From: Burkholderia sp. H160
Lineage (GTDB): Bacteria; Pseudomonadota; Gammaproteobacteria; Burkholderiales; Burkholderiaceae
Reading direction: 5' to 3'
Assembly: GCA_000173575.1 (NCBI GenBank)
Contig: ABYL01000055.1
Location: 1-42,845 of the forward strand
DNA: 42,845 nucleotides
Below are positions 8,527 to 17,870 of this stretch, piece by piece. The position numbers were made by a program, and so were the translations under genes. A model generated the notes under the pieces. The model saw nothing but the letters and a program-made list of their open reading frames with translations. It was not told where the DNA came from and ran no database searches. How positions within the stretch are numbered: position 1 is the stretch's first letter; each line of letters opens with the position of its first letter.

Positions 8527-10587
8527 TTACTTTACTCGTGATGCGCGCTTTTGCTGAAAACGCCATACGGTGTGGCGGATTCCATTGCGGGTCCAGCGAA
8601 ATGCTTTGAGTAATGGCCGCATCCGGTTGCCGCGCACTTTTTCCAACGGCCGTGCGGCTTGCGGTGCGAGTTGTTCGACCACGGCTTCCGGCGTTGTAAA
8701 GAGGCGCGTTTTCCAGTCGAAGTAGAGCGGATAACGGAGCAGCACGCCTGCGCACAGCATGTCGAGCGTCAACGTGCGATGTCGCCACGGCAGCGGCGCG
8801 AGCGCGTCGTGGGTGAGTCCCCAGCCTGCGTAGAACGGCAGCCCGTAGGTGAATACTGCTTTGCCGCGCAAGAGCGCATCGAAGCCGGCCAGCGACGATA
8901 GTGTGTGAACCTCATCCGCCCCATCGACGAGAGACAGCAGGTCCGCTTCGGTATCGACGACGTCAGCGAGCTGCTGCGCGTCGATCAGTCCGTTGCGGTT
9001 GCCCGATAGCACGTCGGGATGCGGCTTGTAGATGACGAAGGCATCGGGACGCAGACGGCGTACTTCGCGCAGCAGCGCATCGGCGGTGCCGATTGCGCGC
9101 GTGCCGAGGCGGATCGATGCATCGTCGGCGACCTGGCCGGGGACCAGCACGATCTGCTTGCCGGCCGGTGCCGTCCACGCAGGGCGCTGACGGCCGAGGT
9201 TGTACTTGGTGACGCCGAGTTGCACGACCTTGTTTCGAAGCGCCGCGGCGCGCGCAAGCTCGGTGTCGCTGAACTCGGTCTCGTTGAGCAGTACGCTCAG
9301 ATCGCTCGGCTGGCTTGCATCGAAGTACAGGCCGCGGCGATCGATCACCTGACTGCGCGGCGCGATCATGTCGGAGCCGAGGCCCGTCGAGTGAAAGAAG
9401 CCGTCTTCGATTCTGACGCGACGCACTTCCGGCGCGAGGCCCTCAGCACTACGCGCGCCCCATAGCACCGCGCATTCGTGCGCTTGCACCGATTTCGGCT
9501 CGGCGCTCCAGCGTAACGACGAATTGCCCGCCGTGATGTACGGCGTCGCGAACGGACGCTTCCACCATTGAAAACGCAGTGCCGCCAGGTTGTGCAGATC
9601 CGCGAAGCGTTGCTGGACCGCTTGCTGCAACTCGATGCAGTCGAGCAGATCGTCGAGCGTGCCAGGTGCGTGCGTCGATGGATTCAGATAGCGCGTCGAA
9701 CGGACGAACACCACGTCGAACAACGTGGCAAGCCTGGGGCGCGCGGTGCGGTTCGGTAATGGCTGGTCGTCATGCGTCAGGCCCCAACCCGCGTAATAAG
9801 GTGCGCCGAAGACGTGGACGCGTGCGCCGGCCAACAGCGCATGCATGCCTTCCGACGCGCTGAGCGTGTAGACGTGATCGACGTGAGGCAGGGCGGCGCA
9901 CAGGGATTCGTGGCCGGCGAAACGCCTCGTGCCGGCGGGCAGCGTCGCTTCCGATGATGCGGAGAGCCAGCGGCCTCGCCCTGGATCGTTCGATTGAGCG
10001 ATCCAGAATTCGGCGGTCGGATGGGCGTTCGTCGCGGCTTGAAGGATTCGCGCAAAAGCTTTGGACGAATGGCGCGTTGCGATCGGGTTCGATCCTTTCG
10101 ATCGCACGCGTTCGTCGATGAGCAGTACACGCTCGCTGGTTCGAGGTTCGAGTAGCGCGACGGGGCAGCTAGAGTGCGAGTCTCGGATTGCCGATGCGTG
10201 ACTGCGCGAGAGTCGCAGCATCAATCGTTGCGATTCGGTGGTGGCCTGGGAATTGCGATCGTGTTCGATTGCGGCCGCGAGGGCTTCGTTCAGAGCGGCG
10301 GTGAATGTCTCGGCGCTGGCATCGGCAAGCGGCAGTGAGAACCATGACAACAAAGGCGTGCCGGTCGGTCCACTTGACCAGAGCGGGCCGGGCCACGCGG
10401 CGTTGGTTTGCTTGCGGAGTAGACGTGCGAAGCGTAGTGCGACGCGGCCGTGCCAACGATCGATCCATACACGTTCGACTCTCCGTTGACGGAGTCCGCT
10501 CCACAGCCGCAATCCGCGCGTGAGAGTGCGCAAATCGATCGCGAGGTTCGCGGATGCCTCTTCTCTTATGACGACGCGTCCCTTCAT
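8527..10587 (-). CDS. kpsC: KpsC-like capsule Kdo transferase (WcbA-like)
   Basis: This 686-residue protein has two tandem capsule-synthesis domains, as in E. coli KpsC (about 675 residues) and meningococcal LipA. The repeats are clear: HVYTLSASEGMHALLAGA...APYYAGWGLTHDD near residue 236, and EVHTLSSLAGFDALLRG...LPFYAGWGLTHDA near residue 559. KpsC is known to extend a beta-Kdo linker on a lyso-phosphatidylglycerol anchor at the cytoplasmic face of the inner membrane. Its ATG directly follows the stop of the glycosyltransferase gene upstream (TAA-ATG), so they form one operon. In the B. pseudomallei capsule I locus the counterpart is usually called wcbA. The Kdo chemistry is assumed from the family. 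Confidence 0.9.
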   Translation of the reverse strand: MKGRVVIREEASANLAIDLRTLTRGLRLWSGLRQRRVERVWIDRWHGRVALRFARLLRKQTNAAWPGPLWSSGPTGTPLLSWFSLPLADASAETFTAALNEALAAAIEHDRNSQATTESQRLMLRLSRSHASAIRDSHSSCPVALLEPRTSERVLLIDERVRSKGSNPIATRHSSKAFARILQAATNAHPTAEFWIAQSNDPGRGRWLSASSEATLPAGTRRFAGHESLCAALPHVDHVYTLSASEGMHALLAGARVHVFGAPYYAGWGLTHDDQPLPNRTARPRLATLFDVVFVRSTRYLNPSTHAPGTLDDLLDCIELQQAVQQRFADLHNLAALRFQWWKRPFATPYITAGNSSLRWSAEPKSVQAHECAVLWGARSAEGLAPEVRRVRIEDGFFHSTGLGSDMIAPRSQVIDRRGLYFDASQPSDLSVLLNETEFSDTELARAAALRNKVVQLGVTKYNLGRQRPAWTAPAGKQIVLVPGQVADDASIRLGTRAIGTADALLREVRRLRPDAFVIYKPHPDVLSGNRNGLIDAQQLADVVDTEADLLSLVDGADEVHTLSSLAGFDALLRGKAVFTYGLPFYAGWGLTHDALAPLPWRHRTLTLDMLCAGVLLRYPLYFDWKTRLFTTPEAVVEQLAPQAARPLEKVRGNRMRPLLKAFRWTRNGIRHTVWRFQQKRASRVK

Positions 10588-11751
10588 TTAACGCAGCGTT
10601 TCCAGAAAGGCGTCGACGCGTTCGAAATGCTCGGCCCACGTCGGCTCGCGAAATCGTTCGATGCGGCCTAGCTGTGCATCGCGCTCGGGGCTAATCGATT
10701 GCGCGTAGGCTCGAATGCGGGCTAGCCAGCCGGGGCCGTCGAGTGGATCGAGATAGTCGGGAATGTCGTCGGCGATTTCGTGAAAGACGGCGAGATCGCT
10801 CGCGAGTACCGGTACTTTTAGTGCGAGCGCTTCGGCGAGTGGCATGCCGTAGCCTTCGACGAAAGAAGGGAATAGCAGCGCCTGGCAGTGTTGCAGATAG
10901 GCGTGCAGTTTTTCGTCGGAGCAGTGGGCTTCTTCTATTACAACGCCTTTCAGCGGTTCGCAACGCTCCAGCATGTCGATGACGTTTTCGCATTCCCAGC
11001 CGCGTCGGCCGATTACTACGAGCTTGGGTGCCGCCGCGCCGAGCTGTTCGACGAGGCGGCGCCAGACGTGCAGGATGAACCAGTGGTTTTTGCGCGGCTC
11101 GATCGTGCTGAGCATGACGAAGTAAGGGGAAGGAAGCGGGCGCGGCGCGAGTTGGCGCGCGGCGACGCCCGAGGCGAGGCGCGCGACGACGGTGGGAGGC
11201 AGCGAAAGATCCGCGCTTTGCGCTTCGGTTACGAGCGCGTCTAGTGTGGCCTGCGAGTTTGCGATCAAGCCACTGGCATGCCCTAGTGCGGTGTGAATGC
11301 GATGTCGATGGGTTGCGTCGACGCCAGGGCGGCAGTACTCGGCGTGAGTGACAGGGATTAAATCGTGGACCATGAAGACGGGGCGAATCTGACGTCTTGT
11401 CATTGCCCTGTAATAACGTCCGAATTCCATTCCGTTGTGGCTAGTGTGCAACAGGATTCCGGGAAGTTTTGTTTCTCGCAGCCGATTAAGACATGCACGG
11501 GCGACAAGTGCACGGATTGCATTTCGATTACATGTGGATGAGAGAAGCCATGCAAACGTTTGCTGCGAGTCTCGTTCACTTAAAACCGTGGAAAAGCCCC
11601 GCTCACTGAGAACTGCGTGCGCTTTTCCGCCGTACTTTTGAATATACGCGAGGCCTACCCGGTCCACGCCCGTTGGCAAAAGCCCGTCGTAAAGGCGCGT
11701 GAGCAAGCGCGAGATGTCCAGGAATAGGGATGACACGAGATTGTTAGGCAA
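10588..11751 (-). CDS. Family-1 (GT4-like) glycosyltransferase, WcbB-like
   Basis: This 387-residue GT-B fold transferase carries the GT4 signatures STIEPRKNH near residue 220, KLVVIGRRGWE (donor domain) and LLFPSFVEGYGMPLAEALAL, where the EGYGMPLAE part holds the nucleotide-sugar-binding Glu pair. The N-terminus ISRLLTRLYDGLLPTGVDRVGLAYI is typical of capsule/mannosyl transferases of this branch. The likely start is a TTG (position 11751), since no ATG lies near the conserved N-terminus; no good ribosome site is visible. It is co-transcribed with the kpsC-like gene. With GDP-mannose made by manC in this locus, a mannosyl donor is plausible but unproven. Confidence 0.88.
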   Translation of the reverse strand: MPNNLVSSLFLDISRLLTRLYDGLLPTGVDRVGLAYIQKYGGKAHAVLSERGFSTVLSERDSQQTFAWLLSSTCNRNAIRALVARACLNRLRETKLPGILLHTSHNGMEFGRYYRAMTRRQIRPVFMVHDLIPVTHAEYCRPGVDATHRHRIHTALGHASGLIANSQATLDALVTEAQSADLSLPPTVVARLASGVAARQLAPRPLPSPYFVMLSTIEPRKNHWFILHVWRRLVEQLGAAAPKLVVIGRRGWECENVIDMLERCEPLKGVVIEEAHCSDEKLHAYLQHCQALLFPSFVEGYGMPLAEALALKVPVLASDLAVFHEIADDIPDYLDPLDGPGWLARIRAYAQSISPERDAQLGRIERFREPTWAEHFERVDAFLETLR

Positions 11752-11914
11752 TATGTGAGTTAGCGCGCAAAACTTTTTTGAAATTGCTAGTGTGGATTTT
11801 TAATCACAGCGTGCCATTCTACCCGAGTGCATGAGACAATTCGCGCCGAAAGGATTGCTGACTAACTCTTGCCGGCTGTTTCAACAAATGTTGCGTCTGT
11901 CTGCTCGTATTGTT

Positions 11915-12367
11915 TTCACTGATGCTGCCGGCACACCCAAAAAAGGGAGATCAGGCACTGGGTCGCTCTCTCGGCGGGCTCAGTACGAAGATTCACGCTC
12001 TGGTTGGTGGCTTGGGCATGCTCGCAAAATCCCGCCTCACGGGCGGTCAAGCTGGCGACTGGCCCAAAGCCTTGGCATCGGTGGGAGACGTGATACCTGC
12101 CAGCCTCGCGTCCGACGAAGCATCCGATGCGGACGCCGATCACGCGTCCTCGCACGCTCGATGTGCAGATCGTCATTCCGAGTCGCGCCAATCGTTTGGA
12201 ACAGCGTGATCTGGACAAACATCTGTACCGCTCCCTCCCGCAATCTGGTGGAACGCTTTTTTGCGCGGGTCAAGCAATTTCGTTGCATCTCCACGCGATA
12301 CGACAAACTATCCGAGCGCTACTCGTCATTCATCGCCCTCGCTGCCGCGTTCATATGGCTAGTCTGA
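11915..12367 (+). pseudogene. Decayed IS5-family (IS427-like) transposase
   Basis: Pieces of one transposase appear in three different frames. DQALGRSLGGLSTKIHALVGGLG and TGGQAGDW lie in one frame. RANRLEQRDLDKHLYR lies in another. LVERFFARVKQFRCISTRYDKLSERY, continuing to FIALAAAFIWLV and its stop at 12367, lies in the third. These match the central and C-terminal parts of IS5/IS427-group transposases, including the Glu of the DDE triad in LVERFF. The 5' part is missing and the middle has lost the expected length, so the element cannot move by itself. Its terminal repeats could not be delimited. Confidence 0.82.
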
Positions 12368-12598
12368 ATCTGTCATCAGACTTTAGCCCGATCGGGTTCA
12401 GCGTCCACGTAGCGTGCACGGTATCAGCGGCGGGCGGCCGTGCTCCACCGGATTGGATGTCAACGATGCAGGAAGGTCGAGCCTCTCGGAGCAACGCGAG
12501 GCGGACGCTGCTCAGGAACACCCGGAAATATTTAACGCAATTTTCAGTATTTTGGGCAGGGCTTGCTGGTATCACGGGGTGCAGAAATCGGTGCTATG

Positions 12599-12612
12599 TG
12601 TCGTAAACGACA
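12599..12612. promoter_or_regulatory. Inverted repeat upstream of capsule export operon
   Basis: TGTCGTAAACGACA has perfect 6-base arms with a 2-base spacer, 74 bases before the likely start of the first export gene. It shares the core GTCG-YAAA-CGAC with the palindrome upstream of cyoA. It may be an operator or a 5'-leader structure; support is weak. Confidence 0.28.
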
Positions 12613-12685
12613 TCAACAATGTAATGGGCTGATTCCCCATCGTAAGGCACTGGAAACGGCTTTTGAAAGAACGGATCACAATAAT

Positions 12686-13858
12686 ATGTTGAGCTTCTAT
12701 CGTAGTACGTGGTTGGCAGTTGCCGTAGGTAGCATGTTCGGTTTGGGTGCTTGTGCGTGGGTTCCGTCGGCGGGGCCATCCCGCGCACAGGTCAATGAGG
12801 CTGCCGCGCAGAATAACCAGAACGGGATCCAAATTGTCGATGTGACCGACCAGGTTGCCCGTAGGCTTTTTTCGCAGCGGAGCAAAGATGACTTCGCGGC
12901 CGTTCTCGGCGGCAATAATGTTTTTCAGCAGCAGCTAGGTGTGGGCGACAGAGTAGTCGTCTCTATCTGGGAAGCGCCTCCTGCTACGTTGTTTAGCGGC
13001 GGTACAGCGGAAATATCTGTGTACGGAGCGCCGAGCGGAGCGCGTGTAACCACGCTACCTGAACAGGTGGTGAACGGGGATGGCAATATCTCCGTGCCGT
13101 TTCTCGGGGAAGTGAAGGCTGCCAACCGTACCCCCAGCCAATTGCAGGCAGATATTGCAGTGCGGTTGAAACCGCTGGCGCATGATCCTCAGGTGCTGGT
13201 GCGCCTGATCAATAATGAAACGTCTTATGTGACCGTCGTGGGTGACGTGTCCAATAGCACCCGAATGCCGCTCAGCGCACGCGGGGAGCGCGTGCTGGAC
13301 GCGCTTGCATCCGCCGGCGGCGTAAAACAGCCCGTGGACAAGATCATGATCCAGGTGACTCGTGGCAATACGGTTGCCTCGGAACCCTTGCAGACCGTGA
13401 TTCGCAATCCGCGCCAGAACGTGCCGCTTAAGGCGGGTGATGTTGTGACGGCGCTGTTCCAGCCGTACAGCTTTACGGCGCTTGGCGCAACGGGCAAGAA
13501 CTCGGAAGTCAATTTTGAGGCGCAAGGGATCAATCTTGCGCAGGCCTTGGCGCGCGCGGGCGGTCTGGATGATAACCGCTCGGATGCCAGGGGTGTTTAT
13601 GTGTTTCGTTTCGAGGACGCCAACGCGCTGAGCTGGCCGAGTCAGCCGGCGCGTACCACAGCAGACGGCAAGGTCCCGGTCGTTTATCGGATCGACCTTA
13701 AAGACCCCGATGCGTTTTTTGTCGCCCAGAGTTTCATGATGGAGAACAAGGACGTTTTATACATCTCGGATGCACCGGTTGCCGATGCTCAGAAGGTGTT
13801 GAACCTGGTGTTCTCCTTTGTTTATCCGGTGGCCTACGGCGTTCAGACGTTTAAGTAA
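12686..13858 (+). CDS. Capsule export outer-membrane lipoprotein (BexD/CtrA/Wza-type)
   Basis: This 390-residue polysaccharide export protein is read from the ATG at 12686. That start gives a proper lipoprotein signal peptide with lipobox LGAC (Cys23). The frame is open 41 codons further upstream to 12563, but that would bury the signal. The polysaccharide export domain is visible from about residue 80 (LGVGDRVVVSIWEAPP) with the segment NGDGNISVPFLGEVKA. Two SLBB-like repeats follow, beginning near YVTVVGDVSNSTRMPLS and FTALGATGKNSEVNF. The size is that of the meningococcal CtrA/Haemophilus BexD type rather than the 560-residue E. coli KpsD. It is expected to form the outer-membrane channel for the capsule, working with the KpsE-like protein and KpsMT encoded next. 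Confidence 0.92.
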   Translation: MLSFYRSTWLAVAVGSMFGLGACAWVPSAGPSRAQVNEAAAQNNQNGIQIVDVTDQVARRLFSQRSKDDFAAVLGGNNVFQQQLGVGDRVVVSIWEAPPATLFSGGTAEISVYGAPSGARVTTLPEQVVNGDGNISVPFLGEVKAANRTPSQLQADIAVRLKPLAHDPQVLVRLINNETSYVTVVGDVSNSTRMPLSARGERVLDALASAGGVKQPVDKIMIQVTRGNTVASEPLQTVIRNPRQNVPLKAGDVVTALFQPYSFTALGATGKNSEVNFEAQGINLAQALARAGGLDDNRSDARGVYVFRFEDANALSWPSQPARTTADGKVPVVYRIDLKDPDAFFVAQSFMMENKDVLYISDAPVADAQKVLNLVFSFVYPVAYGVQTFK

Positions 13859-13891
13859 AAGAACCGGGAACTTGAAAAGAAGAATTTGCGA

Positions 13892-15004
13892 ATGGTTATG
13901 AAATTTTTCCAGCGTATCAATCGATTGTTCCTGCTAACAGTCGTACTTCCTACCACCATCTCGATTATTTATTTCGGGCTTGTTGCGAGCGATCAATATA
14001 CGTCAGTCAGCAGTTTTTTGATTCGCAGCCCGGAAAATAACAATGCCTCGTCGCTCGGCGGCTTGTTCAAGGGTGTGAGCGCGTTTTCCCAATCGAATAA
14101 CGACTCTTATACGGTTAAGGACTATATCGAGTCCCGTGATGCGATGAAGGTGCTCGACGATCGGCTGCATATCAAGGATGCGTTCGGCAAGAATTCGATT
14201 GACCTGGTGAACCGGTTTTCGTCGTTCGGCGAAGAAAACAGCATGGAGGATTTTTATCGTTATTACGGCAAGAAAATTGTAACGGCCGAGATTGATAGCA
14301 GCTCCCCCATTGTTACGCTGAGCACGAATGCATTTGACGCCGATCTCGCCTGGCGTATGAATAAGCAATTGCTCGACCTGAGCGAGCAGATCGTGAATCA
14401 AATGAACGAGCGTGCGCGGCAGGATCTGATGAATGCCGCGCAGCGTGATGTGGAGGTTGCAAAGGAGCATGATCGTGCCGCCACCCAGGCACTGGCGAGC
14501 TATCGTAATTCGGCAGGTGTGATCGACCCCGAACGCCAGTCCTCCGTTCCACTGCAGCAAGTCGGCAAGCTTCAGGACGATCTGATTGCCACGCGTGTCC
14601 AGATTGCGGAGATGCAGCGACTGTCTCCTGCAAATCCGGGGCTGCCTAGCCTGCAGGAGCGTGCGACTGTCCTGCAGCACGAAATCGATAAGATCAGCCA
14701 GAACATTGCTGGTGAGCCGGGACATTCTCTCGCAAGTAAGGCCGCAACGTTCCAGCAACTGACGTTGGAGAAGGAATTCGCGGACAAGATTCTTGCCAGT
14801 GCGATTACTTCACTGGAGCAGGCTCGGGTCGAGGCCGAACGCAAGCAGCTTTATCTCGAGCGCATTTCCGATCCGAGCCTACCCGATCGCGCGATGGAGC
14901 CTCGCCGTGCCCGGAGTATCCTGGCGACCTTCCTGCTGGGCATGATTCTATGGGGCGTGTTGACGATCGTGATTGGTGGAGTGAGAGAGCACTATGACCG
15001 TTGA
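13892..15004 (+). CDS. kpsE: Capsule export inner-membrane protein (KpsE/BexC/CtrB family)
   Basis: This 370-residue polysaccharide co-polymerase type 3 links the inner-membrane transporter to the outer-membrane channel. There is a membrane segment near residues 12-32 (LFLLTVVLPTTISIIYFGLV), the conserved YTSVSSFLIRSP after it, a long helical coiled-coil periplasmic part (about 150-320), and a second membrane segment near the C-terminus (ILATFLLGMILWGVLTIVIGG). The ATG at 13892 is preferred because an AAGAAG purine stretch lies 8-9 bases before it; a TTG two codons upstream is also open. Its end overlaps the kpsM start by 11 bases. Confidence 0.92.
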   Translation: MVMKFFQRINRLFLLTVVLPTTISIIYFGLVASDQYTSVSSFLIRSPENNNASSLGGLFKGVSAFSQSNNDSYTVKDYIESRDAMKVLDDRLHIKDAFGKNSIDLVNRFSSFGEENSMEDFYRYYGKKIVTAEIDSSSPIVTLSTNAFDADLAWRMNKQLLDLSEQIVNQMNERARQDLMNAAQRDVEVAKEHDRAATQALASYRNSAGVIDPERQSSVPLQQVGKLQDDLIATRVQIAEMQRLSPANPGLPSLQERATVLQHEIDKISQNIAGEPGHSLASKAATFQQLTLEKEFADKILASAITSLEQARVEAERKQLYLERISDPSLPDRAMEPRRARSILATFLLGMILWGVLTIVIGGVREHYDR

Positions 15005-15788
15005 GCAACAACAGCCGACCTTCTGGAAGCAGCTGGGTATTCAGCGCCGGGTTGTATGGGCGCTGGTTATGCGGGAAATGATCACACGCTTTGGCCGGGA
15101 AGGGCTGGGCGTGCTGTGGATCATGGCCGAGCCCGCGATGTTCGTGGTGGGCGTGATGATTATTTTTTCGCAGACGGAAAGAATGGCGAAATATAACGTC
15201 GCGGAGTATCTGGCGGTGAGCTATCCGACGATTCTCTTCTGGAGAAATAGTACCGGTCGAGTCCTGAAGTCGATTGAATATAATCGTACGCTTCTGCATT
15301 ACAAACCAATTCGGCCGATGGATATCATCTACTCCAGAATCATTCTGGAGTTTGCTGGTGCGACGGCTTCGTTTTTGGTCCTCTACACGGTTCTCGTAGT
15401 GGTGGGCATCTGCCAGGCTCCGGCGGATCTATTGACCATGATCTTGGGATTTTTTCTGGTGGTTTGGTTTTCGTTTAATTTCGTGGTGTTGATGGCGGCG
15501 CTATCCGAGTTGAGCGACACGATCGAACGGATCTCGCATTTGATTCTATATCTGATGCTTCCTTTCACCGGTGTTTTTCTTCCGACGTATTTGCTTCCGC
15601 ATAATATCGGTGAACTGTTAACTTACTTTCCATTGATCGATGCCGTCGAGTATTTTCATCACGGATATTATGGTTCGCGAATGGAAACCTTGTATCATTT
15701 GGGCTATACCGTGACGGTGCTTTCGTTTTTTACTCTCTTCTCGCTTTCGATTTCGCATTTTGCGATTCGGCGCGTGCAATTGAATTGA
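14994..15788 (+). CDS. kpsM: Capsule ABC transporter permease KpsM
   Basis: This 264-residue ABC-2 type permease has about six membrane segments. The N-terminal LVMREMITRFGREGLGVLWIMAEP is diagnostic of KpsM/BexB/CtrC transporters. Together with KpsT it moves lipid-linked capsule across the inner membrane. It overlaps the kpsE-like gene at its 5' end and is followed 9 bases later by kpsT. Confidence 0.95.
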   Translation: MTVEQQQPTFWKQLGIQRRVVWALVMREMITRFGREGLGVLWIMAEPAMFVVGVMIIFSQTERMAKYNVAEYLAVSYPTILFWRNSTGRVLKSIEYNRTLLHYKPIRPMDIIYSRIILEFAGATASFLVLYTVLVVVGICQAPADLLTMILGFFLVVWFSFNFVVLMAALSELSDTIERISHLILYLMLPFTGVFLPTYLLPHNIGELLTYFPLIDAVEYFHHGYYGSRMETLYHLGYTVTVLSFFTLFSLSISHFAIRRVQLN

Positions 15789-15797
15789 GGGCGAGTA

Positions 15798-16451
15798 ATG
15801 ATTGAGTTGCGGAATGTTTACAAGCGCTATCCTATTCATCACGGACGATCCGAACGGGAAATTCTGCGGGGTGTGAACCTAAAGGTTGAGGCCGGAGAGA
15901 AATGGGGTATTCTCGGCCGAAACGGCGCGGGGAAATCTACACTGATTCGTATCATCAGTGGTTCGGATCACCCCCATTCGGGCGAAGTGATCAAAAACAT
16001 GTCGGTGTCTTGGCCGCTGGCGTTCGGCGGAACATTTCAGGGCAGCCTGACCGGGAAAGATAATGTCCGTCTGGTTTCGCGTGTATACAACGTGGATTAC
16101 AGAAAGACACTGGCATTGGTGGAGGATTTCGCCGAGTTGGGCGAGTATCTGGATGAACCCGTTAAGTCATATTCTTCGGGGATGGCGTCACGGTTGGCAT
16201 TCGCTATTTCAATGTCGATCGAATTTGACTGCTTTCTCATTGACGAAGGCATGTCGGTCGGCGATCACCGCTTTCATCAGAAATGCAATACCGAGTTGTT
16301 TGAGAAGCGTGGTGATCGAGCGATGATTATTGTTGCGCACCAAACAGATTTGATTCGCAATCACTGCGATCGTGCTGCAGTGTTGGAAGGGGGGAGGCTA
16401 AAGATATGCGATACGGTCGATGACGCAATCCGCATTTACGAAAATTTATAG
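15798..16451 (+). CDS. kpsT: Capsule ABC transporter ATPase KpsT
   Basis: This 217-residue ATPase matches the usual KpsT length (about 220). Walker A is GRNGAGKSTLIR. The signature region is YSSGMASRLAFAIS, which replaces the common LSGGQ and is typical of KpsT/BexA. Walker B ends in CFLIDEGMSVGD. The protein lacks the C-terminal carbohydrate-binding domain found in O-antigen Wzt proteins, so it belongs to a capsule exporter rather than an LPS exporter. It is the last gene of the conserved export block. Confidence 0.95.
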   Translation: MIELRNVYKRYPIHHGRSEREILRGVNLKVEAGEKWGILGRNGAGKSTLIRIISGSDHPHSGEVIKNMSVSWPLAFGGTFQGSLTGKDNVRLVSRVYNVDYRKTLALVEDFAELGEYLDEPVKSYSSGMASRLAFAISMSIEFDCFLIDEGMSVGDHRFHQKCNTELFEKRGDRAMIIVAHQTDLIRNHCDRAAVLEGGRLKICDTVDDAIRIYENL

Positions 16452-16513
16452 TCTGAGCACCGTTTCAGCAGCGCGCCTTCAATTTCTTTCCCTCCTATTA
16501 AGGGATTTTTTGT

Positions 16514-17851
16514 ATGCCTTCCCCCATATCTTTTCCAGTAGACAATGCCTCGCCAAAAAACCCTCGCGTAGCCGTGCTCCTGTACGGAATGGTGCGAGAT
16601 TATGAGAAATGCGCGAGTTCGATTGAAAGGGTACTGTTGGGTCCGAATAACGCCGACCTGTTTTATTTTGGTCCATCATTTACCGATTATCCCGATCGGG
16701 AGTTTTCCATTGGTGAACGGGATAGCGAAGGTTTTATAATCAAGAATCCGAAAACAGACGCGCCAAAATTTTTCGATGTTGACGCTGATGCTTTTGAGCG
16801 GGTATATAAGAAAAATATCCGAGCATATAAATTTCACGATACACCCCCGTCTTTTTTTGAAACGGAGGCTGGCCGACTCGTGACCCGTGACAAATGGCTA
16901 TTCGGCTTGCCCCCGTCGAGAATTTTGTCGATGTTTTATAATTTCGACGGCGTGGTGCGGGAATTCAATAAATATCGGGCAGAGCATCCTGGTGGTTACG
17001 ACGCGGTCGTGATCACTCGTCCTGATCTTGTGTTATATAACTCTATCTCTGCAGAAATCAAAGATGGCACCGTCCACATCCCGTCTGGAGAGGGTTTCGA
17101 TGAGATGGGGCGGAACCACTTAGGCAACGCGCCTGTTTTTTATTATAAAAATATAAATACTGGTGAATATGTGCCGGGCGGTCGAGAGGTGGGATTTAAC
17201 GACCAAATAATAATCCTCCCTGTGGATGTCCTGGAGTCTCTGTCTGACATTTATAAAGAGGCAAAAGAGATGATTGGTCGGGGTGTGCCATCCTCTCCCG
17301 AGACGATTATTTATTTGATGTTGAAGAATAGGGATATAAAGATAGAGGCACACCCAGAGTGGGCGTACGAGATATACAGACGGGGCGGAAACGATGTCGC
17401 AAATGTACTCACTTCGCCAGAATTGAAGGTGATTGATCGCTATCATCCTTCGCTAACAAAAAATGATGAGCTGCTGGTGCGGGCGAGCGGGATCAGCCCA
17501 TCTCCGGAATTTGCAGAGCATTTCCGGGGAACTTCCATTGCGAGTAATCTGGATCGGGCGAATTCTGATCGAGCCAGAATGAATGAATTGAATAAATCCA
17601 ATTCGAGCACTCCGGAGATTCGGCTTTGCGAGATTGGACTTCAATTCGACCAGCTTCCAGCATCTTTTAAAGGATTGTTGCGTCTTTACTCTATCTTCTT
17701 GAATGAGAGGCTGACCAATAAGCTGAAGAATAAACCTGCGCAGTTCTTTGCCGATGCGAGAAATCCAATTTCGATTTTCTTCGGGAGATTCTATCTTGCC
17801 CTGTCGGTGACGCCGGGAGCTCGGGTCTACAACGTGGAATCGGATCGTTAA
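16514..17851 (+). CDS. Putative capsule glycosyltransferase with RPDL motif
   Basis: This 445-residue protein starts after an AGGGA ribosome site. The N-terminal strand RVAVLLYGMVRDYEKC, the segment ADLFYFG and the acidic motif VVITRPDLVLYN (Arg169-Pro-Asp-Leu172) resemble a family of putative GT-A-like transferases found in LPS and capsule clusters. The Asp in RPDL is the likely metal/nucleotide-sugar contact. The same motif layout occurs in the C-terminal half of the next gene (19215-19226), so the two are distant relatives. No signal peptide or membrane segment is seen. Base composition is AT-richer than the flanking export genes, in keeping with acquisition as a serotype-specific insert. 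Sugar specificity cannot be read. Confidence 0.65.
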   Translation: MPSPISFPVDNASPKNPRVAVLLYGMVRDYEKCASSIERVLLGPNNADLFYFGPSFTDYPDREFSIGERDSEGFIIKNPKTDAPKFFDVDADAFERVYKKNIRAYKFHDTPPSFFETEAGRLVTRDKWLFGLPPSRILSMFYNFDGVVREFNKYRAEHPGGYDAVVITRPDLVLYNSISAEIKDGTVHIPSGEGFDEMGRNHLGNAPVFYYKNINTGEYVPGGREVGFNDQIIILPVDVLESLSDIYKEAKEMIGRGVPSSPETIIYLMLKNRDIKIEAHPEWAYEIYRRGGNDVANVLTSPELKVIDRYHPSLTKNDELLVRASGISPSPEFAEHFRGTSIASNLDRANSDRARMNELNKSNSSTPEIRLCEIGLQFDQLPASFKGLLRLYSIFLNERLTNKLKNKPAQFFADARNPISIFFGRFYLALSVTPGARVYNVESDR

Positions 17852-17870
17852 AATAAAATCTCGCTAGAAT

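Larger units (their letters stand above)
11752..12685. other. Divergent capsule control region with IS remnant
   Basis: The region lies between the minus-strand kpsC operon and the plus-strand export operon. It starts AT-rich (11755-11805), which suits a promoter for the minus operon. A broken IS5-family transposase occupies 11915-12367. The final 320 bases hold the inverted repeat at 12599-12612 and should include the promoter of the export operon. No JUMPStart/ops element (GGCGGTAG) was seen. Confidence 0.55.

Noticed and set aside
12563-12685. Longer start for the outer-membrane lipoprotein
   Set aside because: The extra 41 residues would hide the signal peptide and lipobox that begin exactly at the ATG at 12686.
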